A DNA stretch of 6,070 nt from Bacteroidales bacterium (GCA_020353115.1 CP070687.1:1697082-1703151); one strand, 5' to 3'; positions 1-6,070 are shown, counted from the stretch's first letter. Notes: generated by a model from the letters alone, not told the origin. Program-made: numbers and translations.

Positions 1-1
1 C

Positions 2-355
2 AAACTGAACATACAGGTTCTGCTTTGGAAACCTTTCACAGAAGATGCAATACCACCAGCATGGATTCGCAAAAAGAAAAAACCGGAGAAAATTCCGGGA
101 CAGGTGACCATTACCTCCTGTGTTAATGGCTGGTGTCCGGCGCAAAATCTTGTATATGAAAGGGCTAAAAGGGCGGCTAATGAATTGGGGGGGAAAGTGG
201 TATTTAGAGAAATCGATACATTTGATCCTGAGGTCTGCAGAGAATACGGTATGGACGATGCCCTGTTTATCAACAACAAACAGGTCTGGACCGGTCCACC
301 ACCATCTTACAAAAAGATTAAACGTAAAATTGAAAAACAATTGAGAAAATTGTAG
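2..355 (+). CDS. GNAT-family N-acetyltransferase, C-terminal part with YoaP-like tail (5' truncated by window)
   Basis: The frame is open from the first base and stops at tag 353-355, giving 117 visible residues. The acetyl-CoA-binding GNAT domain itself must lie before the window; what is seen is the tail. Diagnostic stretches are LLWKPF, then AIPPAWIRKKKKP (basic linker), then SCVNGWCPAQN, REIDTFDPEV, DALFINNKQVWTGPPPSY and a lysine-rich end. This order matches, from memory, the C-terminal extension of Bacteroidota and Firmicutes GNAT proteins that carries a YoaP-like, thioredoxin-fold-like segment around the GWCPAQN motif. It should be a cytoplasmic enzyme; substrate unknown. A second Cys lies five residues before the motif Cys (C-x4-C), which I do not remember as conserved. 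A gtg at 104 could be read as a start but would cut into the conserved tail, so the gene is treated as entering from the left. Its end is followed by a 468-base gap, and nothing links it to the downstream enzymes. Confidence 0.75.
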   Translation, partial: KLNIQVLLWKPFTEDAIPPAWIRKKKKPEKIPGQVTITSCVNGWCPAQNLVYERAKRAANELGGKVVFREIDTFDPEVCREYGMDDALFINNKQVWTGPPPSYKKIKRKIEKQLRKL

Positions 356-452
356 GAGTACAGTTTAATAATTGGATAGGGATTCAGTAATATTGTAACC
401 ATTCCACAGGGACGACATATGGACATGTGACCGAGTGGGCAAGAATCCATAC

Positions 453-484
453 CCGTCAGTCCCGCCCTTGGCGGGATCAGACGG
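453..484. other. Strong stem-loop 1 (two-tier GC hairpin)
   Basis: The outer stem pairs ccgtc (453-457) with gacgg (480-484). The inner stem pairs tcccgcc (460-466) with ggcggga (470-476) around the 3-base loop ctt. A small internal loop (ag against tca) separates the two. No T run follows, so it does not look like an intrinsic terminator. The 3' arm lies in the first copy of the direct repeat at 474-495. GC-rich intergenic hairpins of this general form are common in Bacteroidota; the function is unknown. Confidence 0.65.
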
Positions 485-495
485 TTGCAGGTTAA
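474..495 (+). repeat. Direct repeat, copy 1 (22 bp)
   Basis: The unit is ggatcagacggttgcag, then g, then ttaa. It matches the copy at 575-596 in 21 of 22 positions, with a repeat period of 101 bases. Flanking bases on both sides differ between copies, so only this short unit is shared. Its first half (ggatcagacgg) forms the 3' arm of stem-loop 1. Confidence 0.8.
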
Positions 496-542
496 ACGGA
501 ACGGTATGACCGATTGTACGTGATACCACATCCGTCACCCTT

Positions 543-585
543 CCGTCCTGATTATCCGAGCGGAGATCCATAATGGATCAGACGG
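543..585. other. Stem-loop 2 with a bulged base and inner palindrome
   Basis: ccgt (543-546) and ctgat (548-552) pair with atcagacgg (577-585), giving nine base pairs with C547 bulged. Inside the loop lies an imperfect-palindrome alternative, gatccat (565-571) against atggatc (573-579) around a single A, which competes with the outer stem. As with stem-loop 1, the 3' arm is the start of the direct repeat (copy 2). Folding was judged by eye, with no energy computed. Confidence 0.55.
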
Positions 586-596
586 TTGCAGATTAA
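575..596 (+). repeat. Direct repeat, copy 2 (22 bp)
   Basis: This is the same unit as at 474-495, with a instead of g at position 18 (575-591 identical, then a, then ttaa). Its first half again closes a hairpin whose 5' arm contains ccgtc. The shared design, a hairpin arm followed by an unpaired ttgcag-R-ttaa tail, suggests one element present twice rather than chance identity. Confidence 0.8.
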
Positions 597-609
597 GTTT
601 ATTCCGGCC

Positions 610-641
610 GACGGCTCGTCTGGATTATGCGTGGAGCCGTC
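610..641. other. Stem-loop 3 (8-bp perfect inverted repeat)
   Basis: gacggctc (610-617) is perfectly complementary to gagccgtc (634-641), with a 16-base loop. It is flanked by a direct heptamer ccgacgg (608-614 and 641-647). It is the third hairpin within 190 bases built on the ccgtc/gacgg core. No T-tract follows. Role unknown. Confidence 0.6.
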
Positions 642-823
642 CGACGGATTGAAATGAAGAGAAACCGGTAATGAAACATTCGAAGCCTTGGGCCCGGACC
701 GGATTGAAAATAATGAATACTATTACCATTCACCAAAAAACCGTTTTCAAAAATGGTGATTGGACCGGGTGAAATATTCATTTAGAATATAAAATTTTGT
801 ACCCCAACATAACCTCATGTCAC

Positions 824-3346
824 ATGAAAAAAGCATTTTCAATACTTCTCATTTCAGGATTTTCACTGGTATGGAATTCCTGTAAAGAACCAGCAGAAAC
901 AGTTGAATACACCAACGATTTTAATAACACCCCGGACAGGGTATGGATTGGCGAAGATTTCTGGTCAATACCCCTGGAGGATTGGAAAATCCAGGATGGC
1001 CGACTTGAATGTATCGGAAACAGGTCCAATATGAAGGCGAATCTCCTTACTTATTATCTGAAGCCCGGAAATGGGACATTCACCATACGTGTCTCCAGCG
1101 GACTTTTACACAAAGAGACGCAGGAAGGAACTGTCGGATTTTCACTTGGAGTTAAAGATCCCGAAGATCCGGATGTAAAAGCTGCCTGTTATCACGGCAA
1201 AGGATTTAAAGTGGGGGTAAGAACAGAAGGCATTCTGTTCATGGAAGACCAGACCATGAACCTGCCGCATGATTTCAACTGGGAGCATTTTGTCTTATGC
1301 GTGGATGGAGATTTCAGCACACAGGAGAACAGGATTACGCTGCGTGTGACGGATAATCAGAATGAAGAAATCGGACGGCTGGAACAGGATGGAGTGGGTA
1401 AGATGGATGGATTGATTTTGCTGGGAGTAAACCATTACGTTTCTTATCCTTTTTCAAACGGGCCTTCATTCTGGTTTGACGATCTGGAACTTTCCGGTAC
1501 AAAAATCCGGGAAGAAGAGAAGAACGCTTTTGGTGCAATCCTCTGGACTATGTATACTAACAGTCGCAAGGTACTGAAATTAACCGCTCAACTCGCCCCG
1601 GTATTTGCAAAAGGCAAGGGCGAGGTTCACCTCCAAATACAAAAAGGTGATAAATGGGAAATACTTCCACCTTCAAAACTTAAGACGGACTCTTATACGG
1701 CTACTTTCAGAATTGATAACTGGGATCCGGAGACCACGGCAAATTATCGCGTTTCCTATTCTGAAATACTAAACAATGGCGATAAAGCAAATTATGAATA
1801 TTTTGGAACCATACGAAAAGAACCTGTCGATACACCCCTTGTGCTTGCTGGACTGACCTGCCTGTACGGTTATGGATTTCCCTGTACTCCCCTGGTAAAA
1901 AACCTGGTGAAAGAAGATCCGGATATACTCTACTTCTCAGGCGATCAACTCTATGAAGGAAACGGAGGATATTCAATAATTCGCTTTCCTGCGGAAAAGG
2001 CGATATTAAACTATCTCGGTAAATGGTATATGTTTGGCTGGGCATTCGGAGATCTGATGAAAGACAGGCCAACCGTATGCACACCTGACGATCATGATGT
2101 ATTCCAGGGAAACCTTTGGGGTAATGGTGGCCGTAAAATTGAAATGGAAGAGTGGCGTAAATTTGCCGGCACCAGTGGAGGGTATATTGAGCCGGCAGAA
2201 ATGATTAACGTGGTACATGCCACACAATGCAGTCATCTCCCCGATCCGTTTGATCCTGCACCAATGGAACAGGACATAACCACATGGTACACGGACATGG
2301 TTTACGGGAAAGTCAGCTTTGCTATTATCAGCGACCGGATTTTTAAATCCGGACCAAATGAGGTTGCATTCTGGGAGGAAGGTCGCAGAGACTGGATCAA
2401 AAAACCGGGTATCGACCTTTCCCTGCTCGACAAGCCGGGTCTGAAACTGATCGGTGATCGCCAGTTCGAGTTTTTAAACCACTGGATGAGAGATTGGAAA
2501 GGAGTAAATATGAAAGTACTTTTAAGCCAGACTATCTTTGCAAATATCCCGACACACCACGGCAGCATGGACGGGATACTTGCAGGTGATCTCGATTCTG
2601 GAGGATGGCCACAAACGCCACGGAATAAAATCATTAAACTGTTGAAACGATGCTATGCATTTCACATATCAGGCGATCAACATTTACCGATGTTTGTACG
2701 ATATGGGATTAATGATTTCAACGATGCAGGTTGGGCCTATTGCACTCCTGCAATAACCGTCGGATATCAGCGCCGCTTTCTGCCCGACAGATTGGGAATT
2801 CCGGTTCAAAACAGGCCGGCCCACAACCTTGATAATACCGGTGAATATATTGACGGGATGGGACATAAAAACTATATTTATGCTGTTGGAAACCTTCCGG
2901 ATGATACACGGTCTGAAAATCGCTATGAACGTGCGCAGTTGACATCCTCCGGTTATGGGATCATTACGTTTAATCAGGATTCAAGGAATATTTCATGTGA
3001 TGCCATTCGGTTTCTGGCAGATGCCGGTCAACTGAAGCCCGAAGACCATTTTCCCGGCTGGCCCGTTGTCATAAACCAGTATGATAACGGAGGAACATCT
3101 GAAAAAGGGGATCAGATTTTCATACAATCCGAAGGACTCTCAGACCCGGCTGTTCTTATATATGATAGCAAAACAGGAGAATTAGTCGTTAGTGTCAGAA
3201 TAAGGGGAAATGAATTCTCAGCTTTTCTTGATGGATCGGGAACCTATGATCTTGAAATCGGAAATCCGGAATCGGACCTGTGGAAAACCATTTCAAACCT
3301 GAAAATAAAAGAACTGAAATCCGAACCGGTAGTTGTATCTTTCTGA
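824..3346 (+). CDS. PhoD-like metallophosphatase, large multidomain putative lipoprotein
   Basis: This encodes 840 residues from atg 824. I prefer this start to an in-frame ttg at 797 because it opens directly with a signal peptide, MKKAFSILLISGFSLVWNSC, giving a lipidation Cys at residue 20; the lipobox (WNSC) is weak but acceptable for Bacteroidota. Residues about 28-226 look like a concanavalin/LamG-type beta-sandwich ending in FWFDDLELSG. Residues about 238-335 resemble the Ig-like domain preceding PhoD cores. Residues about 338-735 are the metallophosphatase: LAGLTC (C346), FSGDQLYE (D374, Y377), TPDDHD (422-425), YGKVSFAIISDRIFKSGP and HISGDQH (D618, H620). In PhoD enzymes Cys, Asp, Tyr and Asp-x-His residues at these places bind an Fe/Ca centre, so the set looks intact. 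Residues about 745-840 form a C-terminal beta-rich region. It is far longer than ordinary PhoD (roughly 550 residues). The expected activity is phosphodiester or phosphomonoester cleavage outside the inner membrane; the true substrate is unknown, and the downstream glycosidases hint at a substituted glycan. Confidence 0.85.
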   Translation: MKKAFSILLISGFSLVWNSCKEPAETVEYTNDFNNTPDRVWIGEDFWSIPLEDWKIQDGRLECIGNRSNMKANLLTYYLKPGNGTFTIRVSSGLLHKETQEGTVGFSLGVKDPEDPDVKAACYHGKGFKVGVRTEGILFMEDQTMNLPHDFNWEHFVLCVDGDFSTQENRITLRVTDNQNEEIGRLEQDGVGKMDGLILLGVNHYVSYPFSNGPSFWFDDLELSGTKIREEEKNAFGAILWTMYTNSRKVLKLTAQLAPVFAKGKGEVHLQIQKGDKWEILPPSKLKTDSYTATFRIDNWDPETTANYRVSYSEILNNGDKANYEYFGTIRKEPVDTPLVLAGLTCLYGYGFPCTPLVKNLVKEDPDILYFSGDQLYEGNGGYSIIRFPAEKAILNYLGKWYMFGWAFGDLMKDRPTVCTPDDHDVFQGNLWGNGGRKIEMEEWRKFAGTSGGYIEPAEMINVVHATQCSHLPDPFDPAPMEQDITTWYTDMVYGKVSFAIISDRIFKSGPNEVAFWEEGRRDWIKKPGIDLSLLDKPGLKLIGDRQFEFLNHWMRDWKGVNMKVLLSQTIFANIPTHHGSMDGILAGDLDSGGWPQTPRNKIIKLLKRCYAFHISGDQHLPMFVRYGINDFNDAGWAYCTPAITVGYQRRFLPDRLGIPVQNRPAHNLDNTGEYIDGMGHKNYIYAVGNLPDDTRSENRYERAQLTSSGYGIITFNQDSRNISCDAIRFLADAGQLKPEDHFPGWPVVINQYDNGGTSEKGDQIFIQSEGLSDPAVLIYDSKTGELVVSVRIRGNEFSAFLDGSGTYDLEIGNPESDLWKTISNLKIKELKSEPVVVSF

Positions 3347-3667
3347 ACGGGTTATTTGGCATCTTATAAACGTAATATTCTTTGACTTGATTCACCTACC
3401 ATGGTTTTGCTCTCGTCGTGAATGGATATATGGTCAAAATCAGAACGGACAGATAATTGCGTCAGCAGGCCAATTGCTCAGCAGAAGCTGAATGCCGGTA
3501 AAAGGAATTCAATCAGAATTATCTGCTGAAACGGAGTAAAAATATTTTGCGGAACCCGGGATTCCGGGAAATCAACTGTTACAGCTAAGCGAAACACCGG
3601 TAGTAAAAGAGAAGCAAAATATAATCTCCACTCCGCAGGTACGGAATAATAAATAAAACAACGCACA
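3347..3667. other. Non-coding leader region upstream of the fucosidase
   Basis: This 321-base gap holds no credible gene. It contains competing inverted repeats at 3450-3529 (separate entry), a short hairpin cccgg/ccggg at 3555-3568, and a loose inverted repeat attcac 3390-3395 with gtgaat 3418-3423 around a 22-base loop shortly after the PhoD-like stop. None has a T-tract, so no intrinsic terminator is seen. The last 40 bases before the fucosidase atg are A-rich and lack a Shine-Dalgarno sequence, as usual in Bacteroidota. The gap is long enough for a separate promoter, but I find no exact TAnnTTTG box. Confidence 0.65.
3450..3529. promoter_or_regulatory. Overlapping, mutually exclusive inverted repeats upstream of the fucosidase
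   Basis: cagataatt (3450-3458) is a perfect 9-base complement of aattatctg (3517-3525). tcagcaga (3478-3485) is a perfect 8-base complement of tctgctga (3522-3529). The two 3' arms share 3522-3525, so only one long stem can form at a time. An inner hairpin, aattc (3506-3510) with gaatt (3516-3520), fits only within the second. tcagcag also occurs directly repeated at 3462-3468 and 3478-3484. This could be a regulator-binding region or a switchable leader, but arms this short can also arise by chance. Confidence 0.3.
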
Positions 3668-5116
3668 ATGAAGACAAAACACAACAACCCAAATTCATTG
3701 TTTCTTAAAACGCTTATACTCCTATTGGGATTTTCATCCCTGTATGCTCAAGATTCCGAACCGGAAACCGATCCTTTGGTTCTCCAAAACCTGGAGGAGT
3801 GGCAGGACCTTAAATTCGGCTTTATGATGCATTGGGGGCCTTATTCGCAATGGGGTGTGGTGGAATCGTGGTCACTCTGTTCGGAAGATGAACCCTGGTG
3901 CCGCCGGCATATGGACAATTATTCCGAATATGTAAAAGCATATGAAAACCTGAAGACAACATTTAATCCACAAAAGTTTAACCCGGAACGCTGGGCTGAA
4001 CAGGCCAGGGAAGCGGGGATGAAATACCTGGTTTTTACCACCAAACATCACGACGGTTTCTGTATGTTCGACACCAAACTGACCGATTACAAAATTACAG
4101 ACACGGAATGTCCTTACCACACCAATCCCAATGCGAATATAACGAAAGTGCTTTTTGACGCTTTCCGGGCTGAAGGTTTTAAAATCGGTGCCTATTTTTC
4201 AAAACCGGACTGGCATTCTGATGACTACTGGTGGCCTTACTTTGCCACGCCGGACCGTAATGTAAATTACGATCCGGCAAAATATCCGGAACGCTGGCAG
4301 CGGTTTAAGGATTTTACTTACGGACAGATTGAAGAATTGATGACGGATTACGGGATGGTGGACATACTCTGGCTTGATGGTGGGTGGGTCCGGCCCCGGA
4401 AAAGCATCACGAAAGAGGTGGCCGGATGGGCTGCCCTGCAACCGTATGACCAGGATATTGATATGCCGAAAATCTCCGGAATGGCAAGGAAAAATCAGCC
4501 CGGTCTGATTATTGTCGACCGCACCGTAACCGGGAAATATGAAAACTACCGGACACCCGAGCAGCACGTTCCCGAGGAACCGCCTGATTATCCTTGGGAG
4601 ACCTGTATGACCATGGGAGGATCCTGGTCATACAATCCTGATGATCAATATAAATCAACACGCCGTATTATCCATCTCCTGGTAGATATAGTTGCCAAAG
4701 GAGGCAACTTCCTGCTGAATGTCGGACCATCACCGGATGGTGAACTTCCGCCGGACGCCATCAAAAGAATGAAGGAAATAGGAGCCTGGATGAAGATAAA
4801 CGGAGAGGCAATATACAGATCAAGGCCTGTCCCACCCTACAAGGAAGGAAAAACTTGTCTTACTTGCCTTAAGGATGGATCACTTTTTGCAATCTATCTT
4901 GCCGATGAGGATGAAACAACCCTACCCTCAAAGGTCTCAATCAGTATAGTTCAACCTGATGAGGGAGCAAAAATCACGATCCTAGGGTATAACAAAAACC
5001 TGGTGTGGAAAAGAGCCGGAGAGGGAATTCTTATTGAAGTTCCTGAAGAATTGATTAAAAATCCACCCTGCCGCTATGCCTGGGCTTTCAAAATATCAGA
5101 GGTTGAAGTAAATTAG
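3668..5116 (+). CDS. Secreted alpha-L-fucosidase, glycoside hydrolase family 29
   Basis: This encodes 482 residues that hydrolyse terminal alpha-L-fucose from oligosaccharides or glycoconjugates with retention of configuration. A Sec signal peptide is clear: basic start, hydrophobic LFLKTLILLLGFSSLYA, likely cleavage after A27 (before QDSEP); there is no lipobox, so the product is probably periplasmic. The catalytic barrel covers about 40-385. GH29 hallmarks seen are FGFMMHWGPYS (H55), TTKHHDGFCMFDT (H127, H128, fucose-binding), and VDILWLDGGW with D237 as the expected nucleophile. The general acid/base is less conserved in the family; E298 in TPEQH is my best candidate, with E303, E304 and E311 nearby. 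Further family features are WETCMTMGGSWSYN and GGNFLLNVGPSPDGELP. Residues about 390-482 form the usual C-terminal beta-sandwich. Length is normal for the family. The atg at 3668 puts the signal peptide exactly at the front. The next gene starts 68 bases on with no terminator between. Linkage preference (GH29 subfamily A or B) cannot be settled here. Confidence 0.95.
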   Translation: MKTKHNNPNSLFLKTLILLLGFSSLYAQDSEPETDPLVLQNLEEWQDLKFGFMMHWGPYSQWGVVESWSLCSEDEPWCRRHMDNYSEYVKAYENLKTTFNPQKFNPERWAEQAREAGMKYLVFTTKHHDGFCMFDTKLTDYKITDTECPYHTNPNANITKVLFDAFRAEGFKIGAYFSKPDWHSDDYWWPYFATPDRNVNYDPAKYPERWQRFKDFTYGQIEELMTDYGMVDILWLDGGWVRPRKSITKEVAGWAALQPYDQDIDMPKISGMARKNQPGLIIVDRTVTGKYENYRTPEQHVPEEPPDYPWETCMTMGGSWSYNPDDQYKSTRRIIHLLVDIVAKGGNFLLNVGPSPDGELPPDAIKRMKEIGAWMKINGEAIYRSRPVPPYKEGKTCLTCLKDGSLFAIYLADEDETTLPSKVSISIVQPDEGAKITILGYNKNLVWKRAGEGILIEVPEELIKNPPCRYAWAFKISEVEVN

Positions 5117-5184
5117 CAAAAAATAATATACTGGAATGCATACGATTATTAATATCTTAAAAAAATAAAAAATCACATAAAATA
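5117..5184. other. Short AT-rich spacer between the two glycosidase genes
   Basis: This stretch of 68 bases is strongly AT-rich, with no stable hairpin and no terminator. The small gap and same orientation favour co-transcription of the fucosidase and the GH123-like gene. A-rich sequence directly before the atg is typical of Bacteroidota translation starts; no Shine-Dalgarno sequence is present. Confidence 0.55.
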
Positions 5185-6070
5185 ATGAACAGGACGGGCA
5201 TGTCTAAAGAACCATTTATACCGGTTTTGGTAATGCTGATGATCATTTTCTTTACCGGATGCAAATCAGAACCGGTTTCCCTGTATTCCGGTTTTGATGA
5301 ACCGGCAGATCCCGATACCACGAATCTGGTAGCATGGCAGAATATCCCTTATGGTTTACAGGGTAGTTTTACAACAACCAATATCAGGTATCCGGGGAAT
5401 GTTCCCCCGGAAATAAACCTTATCAATTCCTGGGAAGGTAGCGGATGGCAAGGTGAAGTAGTAAGTTCACAATTGGTTTTATGGTCCCGGGAGGACATAA
5501 CCGGTGTTCATCCGGTTATTTCAGGTCTGGAAGACGGTTATGGTAATACTATTGATACATCTCATATCATGATCAGGCCGGTACGGTATGTTTTGACGGA
5601 TGAATTTCTGACCGGTTGCGGGTATCGCAGTGCAGATACGATCCCCGCCCACCTGGTGGCAGACATGCTGGACACTCTGTCTGTCTTCAACATCCCGGCA
5701 CAGTCTGTCCGTCCATTATGGATTACCATTGCCGTCCCGCTAGAGGCGAAACCCGGAGAATATAAAGGACAAATTCGTATTGAATTTTCGGACAAAACAT
5801 CTCTGTTTACCATCTTGTTTGAAGTTCATGATTGGCAGTTACCGCCCCCTTCGGAATGGCACTTTCACCTGGACCTCTGGCAAAATCCCTTTGCCGTTGC
5901 AAGGTTCCATGAAGTGGAACCATGGTCGCAGGAACATCTCGATTTACTTAGACCCATCATCACCATGCTTGCCGATGCAGGTCAGAAATGTATCACCACA
6001 TCGATCGTCGACAAACCCTGGGGCGGACAAACGTATGATCCCTTCGAGTCCATGATCACATGGATAAAGA
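5185..6070 (+). CDS. GH123-like / DUF4091 glycosidase, putative lipoprotein (3' truncated by window)
   Basis: The frame starting at atg 5185 stays open to the window end, showing 295 residues. The N-terminus has a hydrophobic stretch, VLVMLMIIFFTGC, with lipobox FTGC and lipidated Cys at residue 26, followed by KSEP; a second atg at 5200 (residue 6) would keep the same signal. The rest matches the N-terminal beta-sandwich and barrel entry of GH123-type proteins: SWEGSGWQGEVVSSQLVLW (82-100), IRPVRYVLTDEF (130-141), LVADMLDTL (157-165), WITIAVPLEAKPGEYKGQI (179-197), then HDWQLPPPSEWHFHLDLWQN (215-234), FAVARFHEVEPWSQEH (236-251) and MLADAGQK (261-268). The characterised GH123 activity is beta-N-acetylgalactosaminidase with substrate-assisted catalysis by an Asp-Glu pair; that pair and the DUF4091 end would lie past the window, so the activity is not proven. 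It is probably anchored in a membrane facing the periplasm or outside, and transcribed with the fucosidase. Confidence 0.82.
   Translation, partial: MNRTGMSKEPFIPVLVMLMIIFFTGCKSEPVSLYSGFDEPADPDTTNLVAWQNIPYGLQGSFTTTNIRYPGNVPPEINLINSWEGSGWQGEVVSSQLVLWSREDITGVHPVISGLEDGYGNTIDTSHIMIRPVRYVLTDEFLTGCGYRSADTIPAHLVADMLDTLSVFNIPAQSVRPLWITIAVPLEAKPGEYKGQIRIEFSDKTSLFTILFEVHDWQLPPPSEWHFHLDLWQNPFAVARFHEVEPWSQEHLDLLRPIITMLADAGQKCITTSIVDKPWGGQTYDPFESMITWIK

Larger units (their letters stand above)
356..823. other. Non-coding gap with clustered stem-loops and repeats
   Basis: This 468-base stretch lies between the acetyltransferase stop and the PhoD-like start. I find no convincing gene: the short minus-strand open frames have no recognisable family motifs and overlap one another. 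From 450 to 650 it is rich in hairpins and in the pentamer ccgtc/gacgg (listed separately). From 650 to 720 there are two copies of cggattgaaa (645-654 and 700-709). Just before the downstream gene is a small AT-rich stem-loop, atattc 774-779 against gaatat 785-790 with a 5-base loop. There is no T-tract terminator after the acetyltransferase and no exact match to the Bacteroidota promoter consensus (TTTG then TAnnTTTG), although a promoter for the next gene must presumably lie here. Confidence 0.7.

Noticed and set aside
461..475. Intrinsic terminator for the acetyltransferase gene
   Set aside because: The stem is strong but is followed by ggatcagacgg-type sequence with no T-tract, and lies over 100 bases after the stop.
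474..596. CRISPR-like repeats
   Set aside because: There are only two copies with a spacing of about 79 bases, far from a regular array, and no cas gene nearby.
307..781. Short minus-strand open frames (307-531, 365-571, 599-781) in the first gap
   Set aside because: They overlap each other or the repeat and hairpin region, have no recognisable motifs, and have the low-complexity look of chance frames.
789..799. Possible Bacteroidota -7 box (taaaattttg) before the PhoD-like gene
   Set aside because: Spacing does not match TAnnTTTG and there is no TTTG or TTG at the right upstream distance.
797..826. In-frame ttg at 797 as the start of the PhoD-like gene
   Set aside because: It adds nine residues (MYPNITSCH) before a signal peptide that starts properly at atg 824; ttg starts are uncommon and nothing supports this one.
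1707..2634. Minus-strand open frames of 110-125 codons inside the PhoD-like gene (1707-2084, 2302-2634)
   Set aside because: They lie antisense to a strongly conserved domain and their translations resemble no known family.
3543..3549. Possible -7 box (tattttg) before the fucosidase
   Set aside because: It is one base short of TAnnTTTG and no matching -33 element is seen.
3478..3687. Minus-strand hydrophobic 69-codon frame before the fucosidase
   Set aside because: It overlaps the fucosidase start and the inverted repeats, and its hydrophobicity comes from the complement of A-rich leader sequence.
4199..4567. Minus-strand frame of 122 codons opposite the fucosidase
   Set aside because: It lies antisense to the GH29 catalytic core and is explained by codon composition of the real gene.
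5562..6055. Open frames 5562-5813 (minus) and 5780-6055 (plus)
   Set aside because: Both are out of frame with the GH123-like coding frame that runs unbroken from 5185 to the window end.

Overview
The window looks like a piece of a Bacteroidota chromosome, probably a glycan-degrading marine or gut-type lineage. The evidence is a run of large exported enzymes with lipoprotein or Sec signals, no Shine-Dalgarno sequences before the starts, AT-rich leaders, and protein families typical of that phylum. No marker gene is present, so the assignment below phylum level is open. All supported genes are on the + strand.

Layout: (1) 2-355 is the 3' end of a GNAT-family acetyltransferase of the type with a YoaP-like C-terminal tail. 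(2) 356-823 is a 468-base gap holding three strong stem-loops, a 21/22 direct repeat and a marked excess of the pentamer ccgtc/gacgg; no gene is seen in it. (3) 824-3346 encodes an 840-residue putative lipoprotein with a concanavalin-like front domain, an Ig-like domain and a PhoD-type metallophosphatase core. (4) 3347-3667 is a 321-base gap with two mutually exclusive inverted repeats. (5) 3668-5116 is a secreted GH29 alpha-L-fucosidase. (6) 5185-6070 is the first 295 residues of a lipoprotein related to GH123 / DUF4091 glycosidases, running off the window.

The GH29 and GH123-like genes are separated by only 68 bases with no visible terminator, so they are probably co-transcribed. Together with the PhoD-like gene upstream they suggest part of a polysaccharide- or glycoconjugate-degradation locus: one enzyme removing fucose, one acting probably on an N-acetylhexosamine, and a phosphodiesterase/phosphatase-like enzyme possibly removing a charged substituent. 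No SusC/SusD pair, sulfatase or regulator is inside the window, so calling it a polysaccharide utilization locus is inference. The acetyltransferase appears unrelated to this set.

I see no RNA gene, CRISPR array, insertion sequence or origin. The most unusual items are the structured gap at 450-650 and the multidomain PhoD-like protein next to glycosidases.
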